A stretch of 64,000 bases of DNA from Nymphalis io (lineage: Eukaryota; Arthropoda; Insecta; Lepidoptera; Nymphalidae): contig NC_065918.1 in assembly GCF_905147045.1 (NCBI RefSeq), positions 8,184,001 to 8,248,000 of the forward strand. The letters run 5' to 3'. Positions 31,471 to 41,792 of this stretch are shown here, piece after piece. A model generated the notes under the pieces. That model saw only the letters and a list, made by a program, of their open reading frames with translations. It ran no database searches and was not told where the DNA came from. Both the position numbers and the translations under genes were made by a program. Within the stretch, counting starts at the first letter, position 1; every line of letters starts with the position of its first letter.

Positions 31471-33177
31471 GTGTTCGCTCGCAAGTTTGGGAGGCCGCGT
31501 CTGACAAAAGTTAAAACTGAAAATGGTGGGGTCGTTACCTCTAGGCCTGAGATTGTCGGAGAAGTAGAGAGGTTTTATGGGCAGTTGTTCTCTTTAAGAT
31601 CGGATAAACCCGTGGGAATCAGTATTGATGACCAGCGCGCCCCTCTTATGCGCCATTACTCCGAGGAGCTCCCGGTCGTTGACCAAGGAGAGATTAGGGC
31701 GGCTCTAGAACAGCTTAAAAACAACAAAGCTCCGGGAGATGACGGAATCACAACAGAGTTGCTTAAGGCAGGCGGGACTCCGGTCCTGAAAGAGCTAACA
31801 AGCCTCTTTAATTCCGTCATCCAACATGGCAAGACCCCGGAAACGTGGAGCGGGAGTGAGGGGGTACTGTTTTTCAAGAAAGGTGATAAAACCCTCTTGA
31901 AAAACTACAGACCAATCTCCCTCCTGAGTCACGTGTATAAGCTGTTCTCAAGAGTCGTCACGAACCGTCTCGCCAGACGACTTGACGAGTTCCAGCCCCC
32001 AGAGCAAGCCGGCTTTCGATCAGGCTACAGCACCGTGGACCACATCCATACTGTTCGGCAGATTGTGCAGAAGACCGAAGAGTACAATCAGCCGCTGTGT
32101 ATGGCATTTGTGGACTACGAGAAAGCCTTCGACTCCATCGAAACCTGGGCAGTGCTCGACTCATTGCAGAGATGTCATATCGATTGGAGATATATCGAGG
32201 TACTGAGATGTCTGTACAACGCCGCTACAATGACTGTCCACATCCAGGACTGTAAGACGAAGGCGATCCAACTGCGCAGAGGGGTGAGACAGGGGGATGT
32301 AATATCCCCGAAACTGTTCACCAACGCGTTGGAAGACGTTTTCAAAACGCTGGATTGGACTAGGTATGGAGTCAATGTAAACGGCGAGTACATCTCACAC
32401 CTTCGATTTGCCGACGATATCGTCATCATAGCAGAGTCGCTGGAACAACTCACCGAAATGCTGCGTAGCCTAGGCGAGTCTTCCCGGTGTGTCGGTCTCG
32501 GTATAAACTTGGACAAGACCAAGGTCATGTTCAATAGGCATGTCGTGCCGGGACCGATATACGTCGAGGGGAAACCTCTCGAAGTTGTTAGTGAATATAC
32601 CTACCTAGGACAGATAATACAAGTAGGTAGAAACAACTTCGAGAAGGAAGCCGATCGAAGAATTCGCTTGGGATGGGCAGCATTTGGCAACCTTCGTCAA
32701 GTCCTCAAGTCGTCTATACCGCAATGTTTGAAGACGAAAGTCTTCAACCAATGCGTCTTACCTGCCATGACATACGGTGCTGAAACGTGGACACTAACTG
32801 CGGGACTAGTCCACAAATTCAAAGTCGCTCAGCGTGCTATGGAGCGAGCTATGCTCGGAGTATCTTTGAAGGATAAGATCAGAAATGAGATTATCCGGAA
32901 AAGAACCGGAGTCACCGACATAGCTTGCAAAATTAGCAGACTGAAGTGGCAGTGGGCTGGTCACGTATGTCGTAGGACCGATGGCCGTTGGAGCAGACGA
33001 GTCCTAGAGTGGAGACCGCGAATCGGCAAGCGCAGCGTAGGGCGCCCTCCAGCCAGGTGGACCGACGACCTTAAGAAGGTGGCGGGCACCAACTGGATGC
33101 GGAAGGCGGAGGACAGGGAGCTTTGGCGCACCTTGGGAGAGGCCTATGTTCAGCAGTGGACAACGATTGGCTGTTGA
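31471..33177 (+). pseudogene. LINE-B reverse transcriptase part
   Basis: 568 codons, in phase with the EN part. Motifs in order: KAPGDDGITTELLK, FKKGDKTLLKNYRPISLLSH, EQAGFRSGYSTVDHI, AFVDYEKAFDSI (motif A), RGVRQGDVISPKLF (motif B), FADDIVII (313-320, catalytic motif C), YTYLGQII, then the C-terminal GAETWTL, WQWAGHVCRRTDGR and QQWT end. All RT catalytic residues are present. The ATG at 31471 is simply the first after the stop; alone it would give RT without EN. Confidence 0.9.
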
Positions 33178-33181
33178 TTGA

Positions 33182-33342
33182 TAGAATACGTGAATCTTAA
33201 ACGAGGTTCGCGTGTTTAAGCCCGGTCAAGCACCTCTGAATATTCATGTACTTAATTAATTCGTGTTTTTCATTCGTTTCATACTTGGCGGTGGCACGAA
33301 AGCATCATGAGGAAACCTGCAGCTTACGGATGAAAATCGGCC
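33182..33342 (+). mobile_element. S1 SINE body, right of LINE-B
   Basis: This continues the SINE interrupted at 30024: tagaatacgtgaatctta, a B-box-like region, caagcacctctgaat, then gaggaaacctgcag, and is lost after about 33342. The SINE is more diverged than the LINE-B frame, so it was already old when LINE-B landed. Confidence 0.8.
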
Positions 33343-33344
33343 AA

Positions 33345-33575
33345 TCGACGTGGTCCTAGTGATATCGCTAGACGTGGCTATTGCCTTTAAAAGTCTTCTC
33401 TTCGAGATTATAAGGAGGCACTCCTATACGCTGGGTGCCTTCCTATCTGAGAAGGCTGTTAGGGGCATACCTCCAAGACTGGGTAGTTCTCTGGGAGGGG
33501 GGCGACGGGCGACTTATCCAGCATTGGGTAAGTTGCAGCGTTCTACAAGGATCGGTACTCACCCGGACGTATGAG
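33345..33575 (+). pseudogene. R1-clade RT fragment, plus-strand part
   Basis: The conceptual reading gives VVLVISLDVAIAFKSL (RT motif A), then YLRRLLGAYLQDWVVLWEGGDGR and a degenerate VLQGSVL (motif B). This spacing and wording are typical of R1-type LINEs. Frameshifts separate the pieces. Confidence 0.65.
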
Positions 33576-33599
33576 TCACGAACGCGGAGTCGGACTCCT

Positions 33600-33800
33600 T
33601 GGCAGTTTATGGAATCATAGCTCCTCCGTCTTATGGGACGCGATCCGAAGCCCAACTCGCAGATCTTTTCGACGACAATGTTCACCCCGAGCTCGGCGAG
33701 CTCTTTGATTCTCTCAAAATTCTCCCCCGTTGCCAGCACCAACGTGTCGTCTGCATAGCAGACGATGCTGACACCTTCAAGGGGAGCGGCGCGTCGTACG
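33600..33800 (-). pseudogene. R1-clade RT fragment, inverted part with YADD box
   Basis: The minus strand reads PLEGVSIVCYADDTLVLATGENFERIKELAELGVNIVVEKICELG. This is the catalytic motif C region that should follow the part at 33345 in the same orientation. The two neighbouring parts are therefore inverted relative to each other. Confidence 0.75.
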
Positions 33801-33897
33801 TGAGATTTTATTTTAGAAATTTGAATAGACAGAAAACTAGAAGTTTTAAAATAATATATGATTTTTCTTACTACCACCACACGAATATCATATCTGA

Positions 33898-33997
33898 TAC
33901 AAGAACATGAAATTCAGACTTGTCACATCACGTCTAAATTTGAAGCAGGCGAAAGGGCGAAGCGAATCTACTTATATAATAATATTGTATACTAATA
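33898..33997 (+). repeat. Short interspersed repeat, copy 2 of 2
   Basis: Partner of 10187-10286: the same tacaagaacatgaaattca start, a cttgtcac block, gcgaagcgaatct and an AT-rich end. Confidence 0.55.
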
Positions 33998-34978
33998 CAT
34001 CTTAGACACTTACACTTTTTTTCTGGTAAAAAAATGGTAAAAAAATGTCTCATTTATTAATATACATAGATAATGTAGGTATGGTCGCTAATTAATTATA
34101 TAAAATATAAGCGACTACATTTAAGTTTAAATCATAAACAAAAGCTTATGCCTTCAAAGAGGTGCCAAGACGACGTAGCGTAGAAATACATTTCCAAGAA
34201 TGTTTCATTCAAATGTAAGATATTCCAGCAGTAGCCAAAACGTTTTCAGTCCGATATAAAAGAACCAATTTAGCTTTGTTTCTAGCAATAAAACGTTAAA
34301 ATACCTGTGGAATGAAATACTGCTTCAATCGAGGGATATTTACCACCGTCGGACGAAGCGAACATCGATTTTCAATCAATCTGTCTTGCTGCCGAATATT
34401 TATTTACGGTATTCGTATAATCGTATCGTTTCCGAGAAACATATTTGTGACAACGCTTATTTTAAACTAATTGAATCGTTTGTTAAGTTCTGAAATTCAA
34501 TTCTAGAACTTTTAGTGCTATATATGGACAAGTGAAAGCTCAAAATAAAATTAAAATAATTTGAATAAATTCCACGCTTAAATACTATTGTAATTATAAT
34601 ATGTATATAAACATTTAAATCGTATTAATTTTATAAAGCGTTTATTCTGTATGAGAAAAATATAAATTATTTTGTTGCGCTGTTGATCGCAACTGGGTAT
34701 TTTATTTTGACATGTTCTATTTTATAAGTAACTTTTTCTTCGTAGGAAGCGTTAAAAAAACAGTAAAACTGTCTGTAAGTTACGCTTTTAACGATAAACC
34801 ACTGAACCGATTTTGATGAAATTTGGTATGAAGAAAGCTTCAACCCCAAAGACGGACCGAAGTAAAAATTGTTATTTGATTGACGAACTAAGCCTAAAAA
34901 AGATTACAGAAACTTAAAATTTTGAATATAAATAATAGTTTTGTAAAATGATTGATTTTAAAGTACACGTACAAGTTT
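33998..34978. other. AT-rich sequence with a probable element scrap
   Basis: No gene supported. At about 34790-34860 the wording ctgaaccgattttgatgaaa is one I associate with dispersed insect transposon sequences, but I cannot set ends or class. Confidence 0.4.
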
Positions 34979-35306
34979 TTCTAATTCGTGCTTCCCCCTT
35001 CCTTCATAAGTCTACGCGTGCTGTCTGTGGCGTCTCGATGTCACCGTCTAACTGTGACATCAATTCCATCGCGCACAAAGAAATTTGGCAACTCCATTCT
35101 TTGTCGCACTTCCTAAAAATGGAATTTCCTCTTACAACCCGAATTCCTTCAAACAAGGGGTGAAGAGGCATCTTGCGGGACGGCAAGGCGGGGGCGGCTA
35201 GTGCAGATCATTTTTCCTGACTGTACTGGCCGTCGTCGCGTTTGGACTCAACTACCACTTACCATCAGGTAAAGTAGTCATTTGCCGGGAGCAAATATAA
35301 AAGAAA
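34979..35306 (+). mobile_element. LINE-A 3' end fragment, diverged
   Basis: It starts in the C-terminal coding region at the ASPFLLKSTRA segment, has indels (a cgt insertion near 35030, a loss near 35125), and continues through the stop and the terminal motif, here cttaccatcaggtaaag. The tail is short. It is older than copies 1 and 2. Confidence 0.85.
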
Positions 35307-35904
35307 CACGACACGGTGGCTTATCTTAAGGACTAGCTATATATTCAGGAAAAAAAGTGAGGGTGCAAACATAACTATTACCTTATTATTACAGTAATTA
35401 TTTAAACTGTAACACTGCGCGCTTCCTATCTCTGATTTGCTTGGACGAAACTCAATATATATTTTTTAAACTATTTATTTAACTATGTATTTAAACCTGA
35501 AACCTCTAGATCTGCAGCAGCATAAATAATTATCTAACAAACGAACGCAGCACCCAAGTTAATATAAATTAGGCGTAGAGAACTAACATGAATTTTTATA
35601 TCAGTCAAGTAAAGAGATAAAATGTATGATAAAGTAAAGTAGACAAATAAGTAAGACTTGAAGCTGTATTTTAAATTATGTTAGTTACATTTTAGTTAGT
35701 TTACATCGTCATAAAATCAATAATCCGATACTATGGCTTGTAGTATAATTATATGCCTTTTTTGCTTTCGAGAATAATATTCCCATAAGGTAACGTACCA
35801 GGAAAATGGAGCAAATAGAACGAAGATTCCAATAAATCTTTCAAGAAAAGAAGCAAGCGCTATCATCTGATCTTGTAAAAGAAATACATGTAATTCTAAT
35901 TTAT
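35307..35904. other. AT-rich sequence, no gene seen
   Basis: No coding frame or recognised repeat. Confidence 0.5.
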
Positions 35905-35916
35905 TATAAATTTATT
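35905..35916 (+). repeat. Target-site duplication of S1, left copy
   Basis: tataaatttatt, identical to 36231-36242. Confidence 0.92.
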
Positions 35917-36230
35917 GAAGCCGAGATGGCCCAGTGGTAAGAACGCGTGAATCTTAACCGATGATCGTGGGTTCAAACCCGGGCAAGCACCACTGAATTT
36001 TCATGTGCTTAATTTGTGATTATAATTCATCTCGTGCTTTACGGTGAAGGAAAACATCGTGAGGAAACCTGCATGTGTCTAATTTCACTGAAATTCTGCC
36101 ACATGTGTATTCCACCAACCCGCATTGGAGCAGCGTGGTGGAATAAGCTCCAAACCTTCTCCTCAAAAAGAGGAGAGGAGGCCTTTAGCCCAGCAGTGGG
36201 ACATTCACAGGCTGTTACGGTACGGTACGG
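35917..36230 (+). mobile_element. S1 SINE, full length with perfect target duplication
   Basis: The best-preserved S1 in the window: tRNA-like head with A-box-like tggcccagtggt, B box gggttcaaacccg, body, and the aggcctttagcccagcagtgg block. The tail is made of tacgg units (ttacggtacggtacgg). Both sides carry tataaatttatt. The exact duplication and intact promoter boxes suggest a young insertion. Confidence 0.95.
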
Positions 36231-36242
36231 TATAAATTTATT
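36231..36242 (+). repeat. Target-site duplication of S1, right copy
   Basis: tataaatttatt, directly after the tacgg tail. Confidence 0.92.
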
Positions 36243-37250
36243 CCATGTTAAAAAGATAAATTACATTATATTACATCATTACATTATTATATTTATTACT
36301 ATCTGAACCTGCAGCTACTCTCGCGTGGACACTTGCTTGCGTACACACTTATGTACTATAATATTTATATTATATTTACACATACGGTGAGTACCCGTTG
36401 ATAAAATAGGCACCTCTGCCGGAATTGGTGAAAGACATCATTATACAATGGAATAAAATAAAACATACTATGTCCATTATATAACTCTAGTTTTGGCCCA
36501 CGGCTTTGCTCGCATGAGTGAGGGTGGGCAGATGGTACCTTATATATTGTGTAGCCTTACAATGTGTATGCGAAAATTCATAATGATCGGTTGCGTAAAG
36601 ACGAAAAAGCGTATCAAACAAACTAATTTTTGTATTTATTATATTAGTGGAGAAATTGTCTCTCTTCTTATTTAACATTTTTCATGTATTATTTTAGTTA
36701 ATCTTTACAGACTTTTACTTTGTTCTTTAATGTTATTTAACTTTATTTTTTAGACAACTTAAAAATCTTTATTTAATGTATAACATATGTCACACTTGCT
36801 TATTGATTGTTAAAATCTACTACCAGCTCGGAGAGTAATACGTCAGACCGAAGAAGTAGTAGTTAAGTAAGTAGTTCCCGGTTAAAGGAAACTCAGGGGT
36901 ATTATATTTTTTTATTTTTTCGCATTGAAAATGGGATTGAACAGGCCCGAAGGTGGTCGTTTCATTCCCAAGGTGCGCTGCTATTTTAAAAGTCGCTGGT
37001 TTGCTATATCCTGCACACCAATATTCTGTACTTATCAGTTTTTATTTTTAATATTTTACATTTGACAGTTTATAAGTTTTCTGAATCATTTTGTAAATGC
37101 ACTTTTAACAAAAGAGTTACTAATCATGTGCCATTGGATAACAACGGTTTCAAAATGTTTGCAACTTGTGATGATCAAAAATCAAATCATTTAATCAAAT
37201 ATTTTATTCAAGTAAGATCTAATATCTAAGGTAAGCGGATTTGAGACGAA
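36243..37250. other. AT-rich intergenic sequence
   Basis: No gene supported. A short coding-like stretch at about 36928-37005 (reading MGLNRPEGGRFIPKVRCYF) has no context and no family I recognise. Confidence 0.45.
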
Positions 37251-37690
37251 TCAGGGCTCTGGCTCAACGAGCCTTTTTAGCAGATAGGAGGAGAAGCTTG
37301 GGTCTCCATCAGCAGGCCTGGCGACAGTGAAGGCGTAGCGAGGCTCACTGATGTATAGGCTGACGCAGGTGCTTACCGGATATCGCATGTTTCGGTAAAT
37401 CGCATGTCGTATGTTTCGGTAAATACCTGCACGGGACGGTGGGAAGTCACCCTCCTGCCACGAGTGTGGTGCGCCACTGTTGCGGAGGGGTCCCAGAGAC
37501 ATTCTCTGGTGGCAACAGTCGGTGGAGATCTCTCGCTGCCGAGCATGGCGTTTATCACACTCGACAGTGATAGAAGGAGATGGCCTCCTTCTGCAACATG
37601 ACATTTTCGAGGAGTAGACCATCTCCGTTTATCACGCATGGCAGCGAGAAGTCTCCGCCTACGATGACCACCAAGGAGTGGCGCTGAGTC
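37251..37690 (-). other. GC-rich, coding-like patch, unclassified
   Basis: A GC-rich island in AT-rich DNA. The minus strand is open for 123 codons (37251-37622) and ends YISEPRYAFTVARPADGDPSFSSYLLKRLVEPEP. The stretch also contains an imperfect inverted repeat (37523-37550 against 37640-37665, sharing ctcgctgcc) and a tandem echo of atgtttcggtaaat. I do not recognise the product. A decayed R1-type LINE is my best guess from composition and setting. Confidence 0.3.
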
Positions 37691-39054
37691 TCTTACAATA
37701 TTAGTTCCGATTCAAGATTTCAATATTATTTCAAGATGTAAATATTAGTTCCGATTTCGGCCACGCGCCAAATTATCTTTGTTCGGGCTACACGACTGTT
37801 GTTGAAATTTCCTTAGCATTTTTTTGATATTCTGTCTATTTGATATCTGATATTTGTATTATTATATTATGATATTAGGCTAAAGCCAACAGCCAACCAA
37901 CAAACAATCAGAGTACAGTATATTTTAGCAGATACCTTTAATTAAAATTAACCAAATATCACAATAAAATACAATCATAAGTTATATATTAAGCTATTAA
38001 TTTAATGATATAGAAATATATTTTACGTTTAATTTGATTATTACGTTTGTTTTTGGTAGATCAGTATATAATATGTATACATACTACTTTAAAATACATT
38101 CAAATAAAGTGAAATCGGAACTATTAGTGTGTAGTAGTTAAAAAGGATTTCCATAAACCCTTTGTAATATAGGTGAATATAATTACCTCAACTCCTGATA
38201 TAGCAAGCTTCATGTCGCAGGTTCGTAGCCCGATTGAATAATTCATGTTTCGTCATGATGAGGCGCAAGCTGAGGAGGCAACTTTATGTTTTTACACGAC
38301 CTACCATGTTTGAATAATTTTACTAAAACAAATTCTTCTGCTGATAAACAGTAAACAAGAGCTCACATTTTGGTTTCCATTAAAATCTATATCTATCTAA
38401 AGCAGCAGATTTTGTTTTGTTGAATGCGTTTGTCTTAACCACATGTCCGATTAATTTGTATGTTGGAATATTAGTTTTTGGGGAACATTATGAGGTTGTG
38501 TATAAGACTTCACGCTGTCTTCATAAATGACAACCAGTAAAGCAGACTGTTTGTAATGGGTATATAAAGCTTAATGTGAAATATGATAATAGAAAGATTA
38601 AATAAAAAAAAGCAAACAAAATTTGTTGTTTATATTAATAATACTGTAAAATACCGATTATATTTTGATTCACAATAATTAGCATTCGAGTCGGAAGAAA
38701 GATTTAGGTGATTTGAAATTTGATCATTTTGGTATCGATACTGTGATTTATGGCAAAGGGAATGATTTAATATCAATTGAAGTAATTTATGTAAGCTCTC
38801 CGTTCATTTCCCTTTGCGTATAAATATTTCAATTAAACCTGCGAGGCTATATATTCTCATATTCAGCTTGCATACGTTACTGCTTGAACTTTGTTTTAAT
38901 GTATAATTATGGCATGAGTCTTAAACTTTCTAACTAAGCTGTAACAATGCAGTCTATTTTACTGCTGTTATTCATTCACATAATTATTAATTCAGTATTT
39001 TATTGATTATAAACTTGAATTTAAATTATTAAATTTTAAATAAATATATGAATC
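37691..39054. other. AT-rich intergenic sequence
   Basis: No gene supported. tRNA-like wording near 38216 (caggttcgtagcccg) lacks the rest of a tRNA or SINE. Confidence 0.45.
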
Positions 39055-39072
39055 TTCTTCTTCCTCTTCTGC

Positions 39073-39324
39073 CTAGCGTTTTCCCGGCCTAGTAACGCCA
39101 GGGTCTGCTTTCTTGCATCTATGCCTCCACTTTGCCCGATCTAAGGCGTCCTCCTTAGTGAGATCGTGCTCTCGCATATCGTCCCTCACAACATCGATCC
39201 AGCGCTTCTTGGGCCTGCCGCGGGATCTAGGGCCTTCTACAACAAAGTCCAGGCATCGGTTCCCACCATAATCTGGTGGTCTGCGGCTAATATGGCGAAA
39301 CCAACGCAGACGGCTTTTCTGCAA
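39073..39324 (-). pseudogene. LINE-C C-terminal remnant
   Basis: 83 codons reading QKSRLRWFRHISRRPPDYGGNRCLDFVV, then GRPKKRWIDVVRDDMREHDL and RAKWRHRCKKADPG, ending at a stop. This is the conserved C-terminal block of RTE-like proteins, downstream of RT. Confidence 0.8.
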
Positions 39325-39785
39325 CTTATCCGCTACATCGGAAACGCCAAGGCTACCTATTACCGGATGTGTTCGTTACGAATGCGATCTAGTCGCGTAA
39401 CGCCACACATCCACCGCAGAATCTTTATTTCCGCGACGTGAAGTTGCTGAACGTGTCTCGTGAGAGCTGGCCGCGTCTCGATGCCGTACAATAAGACTGG
39501 TCGGATAATGCACTTGTACACAAGGCCCTTTAATTTAATTTCAATCTGCGATCACAGATTGCCCCGGTGACTTCCCACCATTTGGCCCAGGCTGCTTTTA
39601 TTCGAGCTCTGACGTCGTGGTTGATTGTACCAGACTCGTGCAGTACGGACCCGAGGTATTTAAACTTTTCCCTCTAGATAACGGATCTCCGCCTATCTTT
39701 ATGGGTTCGGGGTCCATACTGCTACAGGCCATATACTCGGTCTTCGCAACATTTAGCATCAGACCACCCCTCTCTAGCGTGTGCT

Positions 39786-39831
39786 AAAAGATGAACCAGT
39801 CTAAGGGTGTCCTTCCACTGGTTCATCTTTT
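39786..39831. repeat. 15-bp fold-back duplication in LINE-C
   Basis: aaaagatgaaccagt (39786-39800) and its exact reverse complement (39817-39831), 16 nt apart. On the minus strand the 39817-39831 arm is native (KQKMNQWK). The other arm replaces the expected continuation of the protein. Confidence 0.92.
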
Positions 39832-40177
39832 GCTTCAACACCTGCTTATCCTCATCTACCAGTGCAATGTCATCAGCATACATGAGCCAGGGAGATGGCT
39901 CATGGGCTTTCGCTGTGACAACGTCGAGCCGACCCTCGGTGGACACCAACTGTGATCGGGAAAGGGCGTGTGTTGCTAACGGCGGTCCTTACTATTGATT
40001 CCGAATTATGGTACATGTCTCGGATAATGTCAATATAGATTTGTAACACGTTCTTCATCTTCAAAGCCCACCAGATAATTTGGCGTGGGACGCAGTCAAA
40101 TGCCTTCTGCTGTGAGCCTCGGCCAACATTCTTAGGACGAAGATGGGGTCTATAGTTCCAAAGCCTGGTCGAAACCC

Positions 40178-40609
40178 CTATTGACATTCCGAGACAGTAC
40201 ATTCTTGCCGGAGCCTTGAATCGATTAGGCGTTCGAAGAGTTTCATGGTGTGGTACATAACCTTAATACCGTGGTAGCTTTTGCAGACCTGTACACTACC
40301 TTTGCCTTTATATAATGGAGTAATGTTACTATATCTCCAAGAGTTGGGCATCTTCCGGCTAGTAATTATTCGGTTAAAAAGGTCAGTAAGTAGGTTTACA
40401 CCATGAGAACCCATCGCTTTCCACGCTTCAATCGGCAAGTCGTCAGGGCCTACGGCTTTTCGGTTCTTCATTGTACGAAGACATTTGAGTACCTCGTCAG
40501 GTGTTACCAATGCAACAAGTCGGAGATTAGGAGGCAGTTCTGGAAGAGAGACATTACCGTGTTGTGTGTTAAGCAACACGTTAAAGTAGTCGCGCCATCT
40601 CTCCTTCAC
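40178..40609 (-). pseudogene. LINE-C RT finger-palm remnant
   Basis: 143 codons including KAVGPDDLPIEAWK and the ITPLYKGKGSVQVCKSYHGIKVMYHTMKLFERLIDSRLR segment, equivalent to LINE-B FKKGDKTLLKNYRPISLLSH. It then falls out of frame before motif A. Confidence 0.82.
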
Positions 40610-41079
40610 CTTAAATGCGTCGCAAACTAAACTGATAATAAGTAGGTGCTGAGAATTGAATCCCCCTCTGCATTCTCATGACCATAGCCGTAGCCGCCAC
40701 GTATCCGTCCATATTCACGTAACTGATGCTCTAGGTGTTCGGAATGCAGCGGAGCATGTCTTCCAAGTCATTCCAGAAGGCTTCTTTCTCCGATTCAGAG
40801 CCGCCGACCTGTGGAGTGTAGGCGCTGATGAGTAATTACTCCTTCTATCAGTAGATTCACCCGAAGAAGTTGGTCGCTCTGTCTATCGACTTCTAGAATA
40901 CCGTTTTGGAGTTATTTGGACAGTACTACGGCCACACCGTTCTTTCCTGAAGGGGGAGCCGGAGTAGATCAGTTTGTAGCCCAGTACGTCAGCCAGTTCA
41001 AGGAAGCGACCTGTGAGAGAGCCGATGTTCCAGGTGGCGTAGCGAAGCTTCTTTTTAGGTACTTGCTTCTTTAGCTCTT

Positions 41080-41292
41080 ACTGGTGGTAGGGCTTTGTGT
41101 ACTGGTGGTAGGGCTTTGTGCAAGCTCGTCTGGGTAGGTACCACCCACTCATCAGATATTCTACCGCAAAACAGCAATACTTGATATTAATGTGTTCCGG
41201 TTTGAAGGGTGAGTGAGCCAGTGTAATTACAGGCACAAGGGACATAAAATCTTAGTTCCCAAGGTTGGTGGCACATTGGCTATAAGCGATGG
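41080..41292 (+). mobile_element. S2 retroposon with duplicated 5' end, 3' truncated
   Basis: The 20-bp start actggtggtagggctttgtg occurs twice in tandem (41080-41099 and 41101-41120). The body is normal up to ctataagcgatgg, where the T run of an inverted LINE-A piece begins. It shares the ctataagcg variant with the copies at 13951 and 15960. The S2 remainder is not found beyond the LINE-A pair. Confidence 0.88.
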
Positions 41293-41792
41293 TTTTTTTT
41301 TTTTATATGTCCGGGATGGCAAATGACTCTACTCTACCTGATGGTAAGTGGTAGTAGAGTCCAAACGCGACGACGGCCAGTACAGACGGGAAAAACGTTC
41401 TGCACTAGCCGCCTTCGCCTTGCCGGCCCGCAAGATGCCTCTTCACGCCTCGTTTGAAGGAACCCGGGTTGTAAGAGGAGGGGAACACGTGAGCTGGCAA
41501 GGAATTCCATTTTTTGGAAGTGCGACAAAGAAAAGAGTTGCCAAATTTCTTTGTTCGCGATGGAATTGATGTCACAGTTAGGCGGTGACATCGAGAACCA
41601 GCTCGCGTGGACTTAAGAAGGAAGGGGAAGCAGGAATTAGAGAGAATAATTCCTCAGAGCACTCGCCGTGATACAGTCGATAGAAAGCGCTCAGTGCTGC
41701 TATCTCGCGACGCAATTGTAAAGGTTCAAGGGTGTTTGTGACCTTTACGTCGCCAATAATGCGTACTGCACGTCACTGCAACCGGTCCAAGG
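41293..41792 (-). mobile_element. LINE-A 3' 500 bp, minus strand (head-to-head pair, left)
   Basis: The minus strand reads from the thumb region (ALDRLQ) through the stop, 3' UTR and terminal motif to a 12-A tail (T run at 41293-41304). It is 5'-truncated exactly where the plus-strand piece begins. It differs from copy 2 at few sites. Confidence 0.92.

Larger units (their letters stand above)
30025..33181 (+). mobile_element. LINE-B, full-length RTE-clade LINE
   Basis: A 3157-bp insertion bounded by the 10-bp duplication tagaatacgt. It has a short leader containing the gggtgtcgtaagaggcgact block, one EN-RT frame interrupted by a single stop, and almost no 3' UTR (the stop lies 5 bp from the end, tail ttgattga). 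The compact layout, FADD catalytic box and C-terminal KRSVGRPPARWTDDLKKVAG region are typical of the RTE clade. It sits inside an S1 SINE. Confidence 0.92.
39055..41075 (-). mobile_element. LINE-C, decayed RTE-like LINE
   Basis: Read on the minus strand from 41075. The EN start TWNIGSLTGR lies near 41030, but the rest of EN is degenerate. An RT open piece, 40178-40609, carries LKCLRTMKNRKAVGPDDLPIEAWK, FNRIITSRKMPNSW, then ITPLYKGKGS. Next come broken pieces with MYADDIALVDE (YADD-type catalytic box, near 39880) and a C-terminal RLRWFRHISRRPPDYGGNRCLD...GRPKKRWIDVVRDDM part. It ends in a gaagaag-rich tail. Many frameshifts and a fold-back insertion at 39786-39831 show it is dead. The protein differs strongly from LINE-B. 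Confidence 0.85.

Noticed and set aside
35920..35990. A functional tRNA gene
   Set aside because: The head has A and B boxes but no full cloverleaf; it is the tRNA-derived part of S1.
36016..36306. 96-codon frame (also 19845-20135)
   Set aside because: This is translated S1 SINE; the same peptide recurs wherever the SINE inserts.
38210..38260. SINE or tRNA around caggttcgtagcccg
   Set aside because: Only a B-box-like string is present; A box and body are missing.
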